DNA of 33,920 nt, taken from the NCBI GenBank assembly GCA_002309305.1, contig DBWR01000011.1, forward strand, positions 7,814 through 41,733. Reading direction: 5' to 3'. A program made the position numbers and the translations under genes. The number at the start of each line of letters is the position of its first letter. The first letter of the stretch is position 1. This DNA comes from Treponema sp. UBA1233. Lineage in GTDB: Bacteria > Spirochaetota > Spirochaetia > Treponematales > Treponemataceae. The notes beneath the pieces are model-generated. The model was not told where the DNA came from. It searched no databases and saw only the letters and a list, made by a program, of their open reading frames with translations. Of this stretch, positions 6,346-14,496 are shown in pieces.

Positions 6346-8727
6346 ATGGAATTTACAAAAGAACAAATCGACGGATTGACAGTTAATGAAGTCGAAATCA
6401 TGAAGAAAATCGCTGGCGAGCTTAACATTACGGTGTCTCAGGTCAGCGCAGTCATCAGTTTGGTGCAGGAAGGCTGTACCATTCCGTTTATAGCCCGTTA
6501 CCGCAAGGAAAAGCACGGTTCTCTGGATGAAGTGCAGGTCCGCGATTGTGACCACCTCTTCACCTCATATAAAAACCTTGAAGACCGTCGTCTGGAAATC
6601 GTCCGCGGTATTTATTCCCAGGATAAGCTTACCGAAAGCCTGTACAATGCCGTGATGAACGCCAAGACCATGACCGAACTTGAAGATCTGTGGGCTCCGT
6701 TCAAGAAAAAGAAGAAGACCCGCGGTATGGTTGCAATTGAAAAGGGACTTGAAGCCCTTGCCGATGCCATGCTGGAACTTGACGACAAGGCAATTGAAGC
6801 AAAGGCCGCAGAATTCATAAAGACGGACAACGAAGACCCCGCCCTTAACGTGGAAACTGCCGAAGATGCCCTCAAGGGTGCCCAGGACATAATTGCAGAA
6901 CGTGTGTCACAGAATCCGGAAAACCGCACGGACATACATGACCTTTACATGGCAACTGGAAACATCATCACCAAGGGAATCGTGCCCGACGGTCAGGATG
7001 CAGAGACAGCCGAAAAGACCTCAACATACAAGATGTACTGGGATTATTCAGAGCCGCTCAATCAGATAAAGCCCCACCGCATTCTTGCAATTAACCGTGC
7101 AGAGCGTGAGGGTGCCCTGGAAGTTACCCTGGACGTGAATGTCGATGCCGCAGTTGAAGAACTGTGCAAAAAGCAGAAGATAAACAACAAATACCACAAG
7201 GATGCAATCGAAGACGGTGTAGTACGCCTTTTGAGCCCTGCCGTTTTGCGTGAAATCCGCAGTGACGAATTTGACGAAGCCGACGAGCATGGAATCGGAG
7301 TATTCAGCGAAAACCTGCGCAACCTCCTTATGACCCAGCCGATCAAGGGAAGCCGTGTTCTTGGAGTTGACCCTGGTATCCGCACGGGAACAAAATGTGC
7401 CGCCCTGGACGAAACAGGCAAATACCTGGGATATTTCCTCATCAAGCAGGTAACAGCCCCGGACGCTTCATACAATGCAGTAAAAGAAGCAATCAAGAAA
7501 TACAACATTCAGATTGTGGCTGTGGGTAACGGTACTGGAAGTCAGGAAGTTCAGGCCATTGTAAGCAAGGTTATAAGCGAAAACTATCCCGACGTTAGCT
7601 ATACAGTTGTAGATGAATCTGGTGCCTCGGTTTATTCCGCAAGCGACATCGCACGTGAGGAATTCCCAGATCTTGACCTGACGATTCGAGGGGCTATCAG
7701 CATGGGCCGTCGTCTTCAGGATCCTCTTGCAGAACTTGTAAAGATTGATCCCAAGGCCATTGGTGTAGGACTTTACCAGCACGACGTAAACCAGAAAAAG
7801 CTCTCTGACACCCTGGATGAAGTCGTAGGCTCCGTAGTAAACCAGGTTGGCGTCAACTTGAATACCGCTAGTGCCTCCCTGCTCAAGTATGTCTCCGGAA
7901 TCAACAGCTCTCTGGCAAAGAAAATCGTGGCATACCGCGATGCAAACGGAAAAATCACCAGCCGCGAAGACCTCAAGAAAGTTTCAGGACTTGGACCAAA
8001 GGCATTTGAACAGTGTGCGGGCTTCCTCAAGATTCCCGAAAGCTCCAATCCGCTGGACAATACATGGGTTCACCCGGAAAACTATCAGGTAGCGGGCGAA
8101 GTTTTGCCTCTGGTACAAAAAAGCGAAAAGATTACCGCTGCACTCAAGAAGACACTTGAAGAAAAATATGGCATCGGTGAGACAACAATCAACGATATAA
8201 TAGAAGAACTTGCAAAGCCCAACCGTGACCCGCGCGACGGATATCCGGCTCCAATCATGCAGAAGGGTGTCGTTAACTTTGAAGACCTCAAGATCGGCAT
8301 GAAAGTTACCGGTAAAATCCGCAATGTTGTTGACTTTGGTGCCTTTGTGGACATCGGCTTGCACGAAACCGGCCTTATCCACGTAAGCGAACTGAGCGAT
8401 GACTTTGTTTCCGACCCCATGGAAGTGGTAAAAGTTGGTGACATCAAGGAATTTACCATCATCGGATTGGACACAGACCGCCGCAGAATCAGCCTTTCGC
8501 TAAAGAGTGATGCCGCAAACAGGCTTGCATCCCCAACAGGAAGCGGTTCAGCTCCTTCAAGTGGCAAAAAGCGTGTCGTTGTGGTCAAAAAAGGCTCAGG
8601 CCCATCCGGTGACCGCAACCGTCCAAACGACAACCGTAACGGTCAGAGGCGGGAAAGGCAGAATTATGGAAGTGACGACGGAATGAGGTACAATCCTTTT
8701 GCCGAGCTTCTGAAAAACCGCAAATAA
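6346..8727 (+). CDS. tex: Tex, transcription accessory / S1 RNA-binding protein
   Basis: The protein is 793 residues and collinear with Tex (773 in E. coli). The order is the N-terminal helical region with the family hallmark TIPFIARYRKE, a YqgF/RNase H-like domain starting near residue 340 (GVDPGIRTG), helix-hairpin-helix motifs near 510-560 (SGINSSLAKKIVAYR, VSGLGPKAFEQ), and an S1 domain at about 648-721 (GKIRNVVDFGAFVDIGLHETGL). Beyond S1 a roughly 70-residue basic, Ser/Gly/Arg-rich tail could help bind RNA. Tex is a cytoplasmic nucleic-acid-binding protein linked to transcription and RNA turnover. Homologues start near the MKKIAGEL at residue 19, so the first 18 residues may be an extension or the start may be 6400. 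A nested hairpin terminator follows. Confidence 0.96.
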   Translation: MEFTKEQIDGLTVNEVEIMKKIAGELNITVSQVSAVISLVQEGCTIPFIARYRKEKHGSLDEVQVRDCDHLFTSYKNLEDRRLEIVRGIYSQDKLTESLYNAVMNAKTMTELEDLWAPFKKKKKTRGMVAIEKGLEALADAMLELDDKAIEAKAAEFIKTDNEDPALNVETAEDALKGAQDIIAERVSQNPENRTDIHDLYMATGNIITKGIVPDGQDAETAEKTSTYKMYWDYSEPLNQIKPHRILAINRAEREGALEVTLDVNVDAAVEELCKKQKINNKYHKDAIEDGVVRLLSPAVLREIRSDEFDEADEHGIGVFSENLRNLLMTQPIKGSRVLGVDPGIRTGTKCAALDETGKYLGYFLIKQVTAPDASYNAVKEAIKKYNIQIVAVGNGTGSQEVQAIVSKVISENYPDVSYTVVDESGASVYSASDIAREEFPDLDLTIRGAISMGRRLQDPLAELVKIDPKAIGVGLYQHDVNQKKLSDTLDEVVGSVVNQVGVNLNTASASLLKYVSGINSSLAKKIVAYRDANGKITSREDLKKVSGLGPKAFEQCAGFLKIPESSNPLDNTWVHPENYQVAGEVLPLVQKSEKITAALKKTLEEKYGIGETTINDIIEELAKPNRDPRDGYPAPIMQKGVVNFEDLKIGMKVTGKIRNVVDFGAFVDIGLHETGLIHVSELSDDFVSDPMEVVKVGDIKEFTIIGLDTDRRRISLSLKSDAANRLASPTGSGSAPSSGKKRVVVVKKGSGPSGDRNRPNDNRNGQRRERQNYGSDDGMRYNPFAELLKNRK

Positions 8728-8762
8728 GCGTTTATCGTTCAAATATAGGACGTAACTTTTAT

Positions 8763-8834
8763 AATCTCCATTGTTTTATTAATTTGGGCAAAAATGCCGA
8801 ATTTAGTAGAAATAATGGAGATTTTTTTGTTTTT
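8763..8834 (+). terminator. Rho-independent terminator with nested hairpin, after tex
   Basis: The outer arms 8763-8776 and 8810-8823 pair over 14 bp (one G-U), starting with AATCTCCATT and ending with AATGGAGATT. They are followed by seven T, a G and five T. The intervening 33 nt holds a second hairpin, GGCA-AAAA-TGCC with flanking AT pairs, so the whole would fold as a stem with an inner stem-loop. Confidence 0.8.
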
Positions 8835-8854
8835 ATTCAAAAATGTGCTATAAT
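8827..8854 (+). promoter_or_regulatory. Promoter of the 982-residue lipoprotein
   Basis: A perfect TATAAT (8849-8854) lies 37 nt before the start codon. The best -35 is TTGTTT (8827-8832) with 16-nt spacing, and it lies inside the T-run of the tex terminator, so terminator and promoter overlap. Confidence 0.55.
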
Positions 8855-8891
8855 ATAGGTGGGAGAATGTCTTTTTTTATAGGAGGCCGTT

Positions 8892-11840
8892 ATGAAAAGA
8901 AATATTTCATTTATCAGCATCGGTGCTGCCTTATTGTTGGTCCTTTTCACATCATCCTGCGGACAACTGGAAATTCCAGAGAGTGTTTCGGTAAAAACAA
9001 ATGCACGATTTCAAGCTCCAATGGGAACTGCCAAATATGATGTTACCAAAAAGCTCGGTCCAGATTCCATAAGAAGTAAAATTCAGGATGCATTGGGTGA
9101 CAAGGCTACAGTCTATACCTATGCAGAAAACTCAAGTGATGACACACTGCGGTATTTGATTCACTTCCCGGCATTCAATGTTCCGGTAGACATCAGTTCA
9201 TACCTGGACGAAATGGAATTTGAGGCAAACTTCGATGCCCTTAATAAAACCGTCAGTTTCAAGGCAGGTGACAAGATCACCGCTTCACAGCCCATCAGCT
9301 ACAACGTCAAGGACATCACGGATCAGTTGACTGATGAAGCAGAGTTTACCGTTCCAATGGAAGATGCAACTCTTTACGAAGGTACGACTGAATTTAATTC
9401 TGACCAGCTTCCACAGGTAACTGTAGAAAACGGTACAGACGATTTGTCTTTTGACCGCATTTATTACAGTGCAGGTTCTGTCCAAGTCAAATTCGAAAAG
9501 AAAGACAGCAATCCCTTTAGCACTGGATACAAGCTTGAGATGATTGCATATCTTGTTCCGGCTGATTTTGAGCCTGGTACAGACAATCCGGATGAAGCAT
9601 TCATCACAAAATCAGGATGGCAGGACATCACCAAAAACGATACCCTCGTAATCCCGCTGAATGTGGCAAGCGGTCTGCCCAAAGACTTTCAGTTCGTATT
9701 TAAGGAAAGGGGAAGCGGAGGAAACAACAGTGTTCAACACAAATACAAACCCTCTGCATCTTATCAGGGCATAAAGGTCAGAAAAGTTGAAGGCCTTAAT
9801 TCTACTAACGGGCTGGATCTTGGAGACAAGGAAATTCCAGTTGACCTTAGTGCGGCTCCAGAAGGATTTAACGAACTAACTTTTGACGAAGCGACTATCA
9901 ATGCAAAGGTAAACAAACCAAGCGGATGGTCTGGCGTTCAAATCGACTTTACACAACTCAAGTTTACAGGTCCGAGCTCAGTACTTAAATCAGGCTCTTC
10001 AATTACTCAGACAAGCAGCGATTATTCAAACTACCTGATTAACAAGACTTACACTGCGGCGGCAACCATTTACCCACAGGTCAGCGGTTCAGTCAGTGTT
10101 CTTGCACAACCCAAACTGACGCTAAAAAATGCTACAATCGATTTCGGCTCAGACGGAAACTCAAACCAGAGCATCAGCGGAAACGTTTCATTCAGCTTGA
10201 ACAAAATCAAGCAGGCCAAAGTCAATCTTGAAACCCTTGGAATAACTGGAGTTACCCTCCCCACAAACGGTGAAGAAGGCTCAGTTGAATTACCGGGAGA
10301 ACTCCTTAAATTCGTCAATCAAATCAATTTCAGGGAATACAAGTCAGACACAAGCGGAAATCCCACTTCTACTCCAAGCCAGGGATTCGGACTCAAGTGC
10401 AAGGTAACAAACACACTGCCTGCAGGAAATGACATCAGCTTTAACATCCAAATCCTAAAGAACGGCTCATACGGATATGATCAGACAGCAACAATACCGG
10501 CCGGTTCAAACAACTCTGTCGTAGACTGGGCACAAAAAGATTGCATCCTCAAATTCCCTGCATATCAGGAAGGTGTAACAAAATACCTTGACTTTAGCGC
10601 ACAGATTTCCGGAGCAGAAGACTTTGCCCTTAACGATCTGGAACTTGGCAAATCATATTCCTTTGGATTAAAAGTATTGGATTTTGCATACGACTGGGAT
10701 TCCGTAAGCCTCAACCTGGATAGCGTCAGATACAATTCTTCTGCTGACCTTCCGTTTGACATTACCAGCCTGATGGAAAATCTCCCGAACATGGAAAATG
10801 AAATCAACAAGATAAAGATCAAGCAGTTCCCGTTCTACCTCTATGCAAAGAACAGTGCCGTCAGCGGTATTGCATCAGGCCTTAACGGCAAGCTTTACAT
10901 CTCATACGAACAAAACGGCCTCACGAAATACAAGGATTTGATGACTGGAAACAACACTCAACCTTCTACAAATAGCAATATCAGCTTTGTTGACTTTGAT
11001 CTTCCTTTACCAACAAATAAAGCCGCATTGCTTGTTGGAAATACAGCCAATCCAAACAACATAGCCTACTATTTTGAAGAGAACCGGCCTTCCGTAAGCA
11101 CAGACCTCAAGGAAATCCTGGACCTGGTAAATGCAAGCAACGTAAAGCTGAATTACGACATCGGTCTTAAAGACGCAAGCGATACCACAGTCTACAAGGC
11201 TTCTCTGGATGCTGTTCAAAGCGGAGAACCGACAAACATCAGCGTTGATTTGGTTACAATCCTTTCGTTCGACTTTGGACTCACCGCACCAATATCCCTA
11301 AACGTCATGAAGGTAACCAACGAGGATTACGACAATCTGGATGAAAACGGCAAATACAGCGACATCCTTAAACGGTCCGAGATTTCTACCTTTGACAAGT
11401 ATGAAAAATACATGGAATACATCGACAGTGTTGGAATCAAGTACCAGCTGGTAAACAAGCTGTTCAAGAATCTGGAGCTGTCTGTTGACATCGATGACCG
11501 CCATGGACCAACCCTCGAGCACCCGCTTATCAATCCGGATGATTATTCAGGACTCCACAAAGACCTGAACATTGATTCTGGTGGAACAGTTTTGTTTGAA
11601 CAGGAAGACATCGAAAACATAATGACAAAGATATTCCACCCGAACGTTACAATCAATTTGGGACGTGCATTGGATACGGCTGCAGGTGAGTCTGCATTGA
11701 CCGGTTATCTTACCAACCCTTCAGAACTCACAGTTTCCCGCTCAGGACTTGAAGATAAGGATGCGTTATCTGCCAACATAATTCTGTTCGTGCAGATGGA
11801 CGGCGATCACCCGATTTCATTATGGGGAGGTCAAGAATGA
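8892..11840 (+). CDS. Large lipoprotein of unknown function
   Basis: This 982-residue protein has a lipoprotein signal: MKRN, a hydrophobic core, then FTSSC with cysteine at residue 23. AGGAGG is 5 nt before the ATG. The mature part is soluble and beta-rich, with many Ser, Thr, Asn and Asp and no cysteine-rich or catalytic motif that I recognise. Several segments look like repeated beta-sandwich modules (for example the stretches beginning ATIDFGSDGNSN and LDSVRYNSSADLPFDI), but no clear sequence repeat was established. It overlaps the next gene, a probable outer-membrane barrel, by ATGA, so the two products are made together and may form one envelope complex. Function is unknown. I assign no family. 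Confidence 0.9.
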   Translation: MKRNISFISIGAALLLVLFTSSCGQLEIPESVSVKTNARFQAPMGTAKYDVTKKLGPDSIRSKIQDALGDKATVYTYAENSSDDTLRYLIHFPAFNVPVDISSYLDEMEFEANFDALNKTVSFKAGDKITASQPISYNVKDITDQLTDEAEFTVPMEDATLYEGTTEFNSDQLPQVTVENGTDDLSFDRIYYSAGSVQVKFEKKDSNPFSTGYKLEMIAYLVPADFEPGTDNPDEAFITKSGWQDITKNDTLVIPLNVASGLPKDFQFVFKERGSGGNNSVQHKYKPSASYQGIKVRKVEGLNSTNGLDLGDKEIPVDLSAAPEGFNELTFDEATINAKVNKPSGWSGVQIDFTQLKFTGPSSVLKSGSSITQTSSDYSNYLINKTYTAAATIYPQVSGSVSVLAQPKLTLKNATIDFGSDGNSNQSISGNVSFSLNKIKQAKVNLETLGITGVTLPTNGEEGSVELPGELLKFVNQINFREYKSDTSGNPTSTPSQGFGLKCKVTNTLPAGNDISFNIQILKNGSYGYDQTATIPAGSNNSVVDWAQKDCILKFPAYQEGVTKYLDFSAQISGAEDFALNDLELGKSYSFGLKVLDFAYDWDSVSLNLDSVRYNSSADLPFDITSLMENLPNMENEINKIKIKQFPFYLYAKNSAVSGIASGLNGKLYISYEQNGLTKYKDLMTGNNTQPSTNSNISFVDFDLPLPTNKAALLVGNTANPNNIAYYFEENRPSVSTDLKEILDLVNASNVKLNYDIGLKDASDTTVYKASLDAVQSGEPTNISVDLVTILSFDFGLTAPISLNVMKVTNEDYDNLDENGKYSDILKRSEISTFDKYEKYMEYIDSVGIKYQLVNKLFKNLELSVDIDDRHGPTLEHPLINPDDYSGLHKDLNIDSGGTVLFEQEDIENIMTKIFHPNVTINLGRALDTAAGESALTGYLTNPSELTVSRSGLEDKDALSANIILFVQMDGDHPISLWGGQE

Positions 11841-13093
11841 AAAGATTACTTTGTACCTTAACGATTTGCTGCATTTCTCTAGCTTCACTATTTGCCGAAA
11901 TATATCCTTCCAAGCGCTTTGTTGAGGTTGGCCTCGATTTCGGAGTCGCAGCAGGACAGAATGCATTTGGACTTAAAGATGTCTTGGTCAAAGATTTGGT
12001 CATTGACTTTAACAAACTGTACGAGGGAATGGGCGGCAGTGACTTCAAGCTGAACCTCGGTTTCAATCAGGGTTATCATTTTAACGTAATTGTCAACGGA
12101 TTTGGAGCCGGCATAACGGAAAACCTTGAATTGCACACCAACCTTTCAATCGACAATGCATTGTTCAGGCTTTTGGCGGAAGGAAATGAATTGAACGAAT
12201 CCGAAACAATCGGAACAACGCTGAGTTTTGAATCCTTCCTTTCATCTTCAATTCCCGTCCACTTTAAGATAGGAAAACTTGGAATCATGGTTGAACCAAC
12301 CTACTTCATTCCATTAGCCTACATGCCAAGCCCGCGTATGGAAGCAACCTACACAACCAGTGCAGATGGAAAACTGACTCTGGATGCAAAGGCAAATTTC
12401 GACTTGTACACGGCATTTGACCTAAGCCCCCTCCTTTCTGAACCAAAGGGTGAGATAGATTTTACAAAGCTGCCCGAAGAAGCTAAAAACGGCGGTTTCG
12501 ATCTTTCGGCCAGAGTTGAATACCCGCTGTTCGATTTCCTTGATATTGGAGGATATGCAACCATACCGATTTATCCTGGAAAACTGCACTATCATGCTTA
12601 TGGAACTGCAACCTTCGACTTTACTATGGACGGCTTCTTGGACTGGTGGACTTCCGATCCCGATACCAGAGCGGAAAAACCATATGAATTTAATGAGCCG
12701 GATTGGTCTGGCGTAATGTTCGATGAAGAAGGCTTCAATGTAAACCGACCTTTGCGTCTGGGTGTAGAAGCGGCATGGCGTCCTGTAGGAAACTGGTTTG
12801 TGGTACATCCCAAACTTGGTGTTGCGGCAAAGAACCCGTTTGGAAAAGACTTCAGCATCCACAGCCTGTATCCCGAATACAGCATCAGTGCTGACATGAC
12901 TTTCGTGTATGTCTTTGGCCTGAACCTGACCACCGCGTATGAAAATCATGTGTTCTCCCACAACCTTGGCCTGCGCCTGAACACACGAGTCTTTGAGCTA
13001 GACCTTAACATCGGAACAAGCAACAGCGACTTCCTCAGGTCCTTCTCTCTTGGCGGCGTAGAAGCACAGGTCGGAGTAAAGATGGGATTCTAA
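11837..13093 (+). CDS. Putative outer-membrane beta-barrel protein
   Basis: The chosen start at 11837 lies in the ATGA overlap with the preceding stop, with GGGGAGG 6 nt upstream; the longer frame from 11822 would add only five residues and lose that site. The product is 418 residues. A type I signal peptide ends LASLFA, with cleavage likely after residue 20. The mature part alternates polar and hydrophobic residues in many short strands and ends VGVKMGF, a C-terminal phenylalanine as used by the BAM complex. Strands such as FVYVFGLNLTTAYENH and HNLGLRLNTRVFELDLNIG near the end fit a barrel. No named family is recognised. It is likely the membrane partner of the upstream lipoprotein. Confidence 0.85.
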   Translation: MKRLLCTLTICCISLASLFAEIYPSKRFVEVGLDFGVAAGQNAFGLKDVLVKDLVIDFNKLYEGMGGSDFKLNLGFNQGYHFNVIVNGFGAGITENLELHTNLSIDNALFRLLAEGNELNESETIGTTLSFESFLSSSIPVHFKIGKLGIMVEPTYFIPLAYMPSPRMEATYTTSADGKLTLDAKANFDLYTAFDLSPLLSEPKGEIDFTKLPEEAKNGGFDLSARVEYPLFDFLDIGGYATIPIYPGKLHYHAYGTATFDFTMDGFLDWWTSDPDTRAEKPYEFNEPDWSGVMFDEEGFNVNRPLRLGVEAAWRPVGNWFVVHPKLGVAAKNPFGKDFSIHSLYPEYSISADMTFVYVFGLNLTTAYENHVFSHNLGLRLNTRVFELDLNIGTSNSDFLRSFSLGGVEAQVGVKMGF

Positions 13094-13121
13094 TTCACCA
13101 AAAACATTGATTAAACACAAT

Positions 13122-13154
13122 AAGCCTTCAGTTACACACTGGAGGCTTTTTTTT
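13122..13154 (+). terminator. Rho-independent terminator after the lipoprotein/barrel operon
   Basis: Arms AAGCCTTCAGT (13122-13132) and ACTGGAGGCTT (13138-13148) pair over 11 bp with one G-U, around the loop TACAC, and are followed by a run of eight T (13147-13154). It may also slow transcription arriving from the DUF2442 gene on the other strand, where the T-run is weaker. Confidence 0.9.
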
Positions 13155-13168
13155 ACGAAAACATCTTG

Positions 13169-13435
13169 CTATCGGTAAAGCAAAGGGTATCGTTCAGGAT
13201 GCTCAAGACAATCCAATTCTATGTCAGCATCAAGTTCTTCCCAATGTAAATTCCCTGAAAAATCAGTTGTTACATTTGCAATTTGTTTGATGCTTGCGGT
13301 TATAAATACTGGAAAATCTTTATAACTTATGAAATATTCCTTATCATTGGATAAAATCCATATACCGAAAGGAGAGATATTTGTAACTTCAGTTTTTGCG
13401 ACAGTTTCAACTAAAGTGTTTGTTCCACTCTGCAT
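13169..13435 (-). CDS. DUF2442 domain protein
   Basis: This 88-residue protein has the DUF2442 pattern: VTNISPFGIWIL, a FISYKDFPVF segment, an LHWEELDADIELD strand and the closing HPERYPLL. GGAGG lies 6 nt before the ATG at 13435. The start lies inside the end of the DUF4160 gene (29-nt overlap), so translation is coupled. DUF2442 and DUF4160 genes occur as a pair in many bacteria, and the pair has been suggested to be a toxin-antitoxin-like or mobile accessory module. The role is not settled. The protein is small, acidic and without a signal, so it is cytoplasmic. Confidence 0.85.
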   Translation of the reverse strand: MQSGTNTLVETVAKTEVTNISPFGIWILSNDKEYFISYKDFPVFITASIKQIANVTTDFSGNLHWEELDADIELDCLEHPERYPLLYR

Positions 13436-13640
13436 AAATATCCTCCTTACGTTTGTGAACTATATTAAGAATAGTATTTACTTCTGATGTTGAAAGATTT
13501 ATTACTTTTGCGACAGTTATTTCAGGTTCAAGCCAAATTTTCACTTCTCCATCGGAACTGGCAACATGGACATGTTTACGAGTTTCTTCTCTTGAGAAAA
13601 AATAAAACCTATAGGGTCCCTCAATAAAAACGGTCGGCAT
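13407..13640 (-). CDS. DUF4160 domain protein
   Basis: This 77-residue protein matches the DUF4160 pattern: MPTVFIEGPYRFYFFSRE, then KHVHVASSDGEVKIWLEPE, then a C-terminal helix with EEx-type spacing ending EWNKHF. A longer frame begins at a TTG (13658), but the ATG at 13640 has AGGA 9 nt upstream and gives the standard MPTV start. The gene is first in a two-gene unit with DUF2442 and overlaps it by 29 nt. The HVHV histidines are conserved in the family, but no activity is established. The AT-rich composition, shared with the neighbouring small barrel gene, differs from the flanks and may mean recent acquisition. Confidence 0.85.
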   Translation of the reverse strand: MPTVFIEGPYRFYFFSREETRKHVHVASSDGEVKIWLEPEITVAKVINLSTSEVNTILNIVHKRKEDIYAEWNKHFS

Positions 13641-13663
13641 CTTAACACTTCCTATCAATAAAT

Positions 13664-13672
13664 ATTATATCA
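13664..13672 (-). promoter_or_regulatory. Extended -10 promoter of DUF4160-DUF2442
   Basis: On the minus strand TGATATAAT is a TGn extended -10 with a perfect TATAAT, 23 nt before the DUF4160 start codon. No convincing -35 is present, which an extended -10 can tolerate. Confidence 0.5.
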
Positions 13673-13755
13673 TAGATCATAAAAAAAAGATATGTTTTTT
13701 AATATATGGAAAGCTAGAAAACCTGAGTTATTAGTTACTGAATTCTTTCTAAGAC

Positions 13756-13786
13756 TTAAGATTATTTTAAGGGGGGGGGGTAAAAT
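13756..13786 (+). promoter_or_regulatory. Promoter with G10 tract between -35 and -10
   Basis: Ten consecutive G (13771-13780) abut a -10 hexamer TAAAAT (13781-13786). The best -35 is TTAAGA (13756-13761), giving a 19-nt spacer; loss of two G would give the optimal 17. The start codon of the barrel-like gene is 33 nt after the -10, with GGAGG 5 nt before it. Slippage in the tract should change promoter strength, as described for the T. pallidum OmpW-like gene tp0126 and tpr genes. Confidence 0.75.
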
Positions 13787-13818
13787 TATTTAGCTTTTTC
13801 TAATATTTGGAGGTTAAT

Positions 13819-14316
13819 ATGAAAAAGAGAATTTTAGTAATATTTTTATTTTTTCTGCCTATGATGTCACTTTTTGCAGTTCAGCATACTTTTCATATTG
13901 GTAGTGGATTAGGTGTAAGAATAAATCGTAGTTATGTCTCTTATGGAGAGAGTGGTTATTATAGGTATGAACCAGGTGTTCACATTACACCTGTTTATTT
14001 TGATTACTCATTAATAACAGATGGTGGTTTCTCTTTTAAAGTTTCAAATTCACTTGGAAGCGAAATTGATGATATTCTTATGTTAGGAATTGGCTATTCT
14101 CCAATTGTTAATGATAGAGTGACATTATCCCTTTTTGGTGATATTAATTTAGGACCTCAAATTGGAACGGACATTATGTTTACCTATCGATTTAACAATG
14201 TTTTTGGACTTTTTGTTGACGTGGGAACTTTCTGGCCTGTAACTGACAGAGCTTCAACACATCCTTTTCTAGGAAAAATTGGTGTGAGTTTCACAATACC
14301 AAGACATAATGATTAA
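13819..14316 (+). CDS. Small putative outer-membrane beta-barrel protein
   Basis: The 165-residue product has a clear signal peptide, MKKR followed by a hydrophobic stretch ending MSLFA, cleaved after about residue 20. The mature part is made of short amphipathic strands rich in Gly, Tyr and Phe with turns, compatible with an eight-strand barrel of the OmpW/OmpA-like size class. Strands such as ILMLGIGYSP, VTLSLFGDINLG, IMFTYRFN and GLFVDVGTF can be picked out. The last strand, KIGVSFTIP, is followed by a short polar tail. The start is the ATG at 13819 with GGAGG upstream; a TTG at 13807 is not used. It is monocistronic, AT-rich, and driven by the G10 promoter. Direct OmpW membership is not proven. 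Confidence 0.82.
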   Translation: MKKRILVIFLFFLPMMSLFAVQHTFHIGSGLGVRINRSYVSYGESGYYRYEPGVHITPVYFDYSLITDGGFSFKVSNSLGSEIDDILMLGIGYSPIVNDRVTLSLFGDINLGPQIGTDIMFTYRFNNVFGLFVDVGTFWPVTDRASTHPFLGKIGVSFTIPRHND

Positions 14317-14350
14317 TTGTAATTGCGATGTTTTAAGAAATGAAACAAAG

Positions 14351-14384
14351 AAAGGCACCGGCTGTTTAACCGATGCCTTTTTTT
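14351..14384 (+). terminator. Rho-independent terminator after the small barrel gene
   Basis: Arms AAAGGCACCGG (14351-14361) and CCGATGCCTTT (14370-14380) pair with a single mismatch around an 8-nt loop and are followed by a T-run to 14384. Because the left flank is A-rich, it could also act weakly on the opposing alpha-2-macroglobulin transcript. Confidence 0.85.
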
Positions 14385-14404
14385 ATTTGTGTAACAGGGT
14401 TGAA

Positions 14405-14490
14405 GTCATGCTGAACTTGATGGCCTTCGGCGGTTTCGCACAGCATCTTAATATTTCACATCAAGATTCCGGGTCAAGCCCGGAATGACA
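14405..14490. repeat. REP-like hairpin repeats
   Basis: Two hairpin units lie side by side. The second is ATTCCGGG (14466-14473), loop TCAAG, then CCCGGAAT (14479-14486), followed by GAC. The first begins TCATGCTGAACTTGA and closes with CAGCATC near 14446, with an insert in its loop. Units of this form, with ATTCCGGG or ATGCTGAA arms and a TCAAG-type loop, recur between genes in many bacterial genomes. No other copy occurs in this window. Confidence 0.6.
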
Positions 14491-14496
14491 GTCGTA

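Noticed and set aside
7062..8633. Long minus-strand frames opposite tex
   Set aside because: They are antisense to a strongly conserved gene and rich in Ser, Arg and Leu, as expected from reversed coding sequence.
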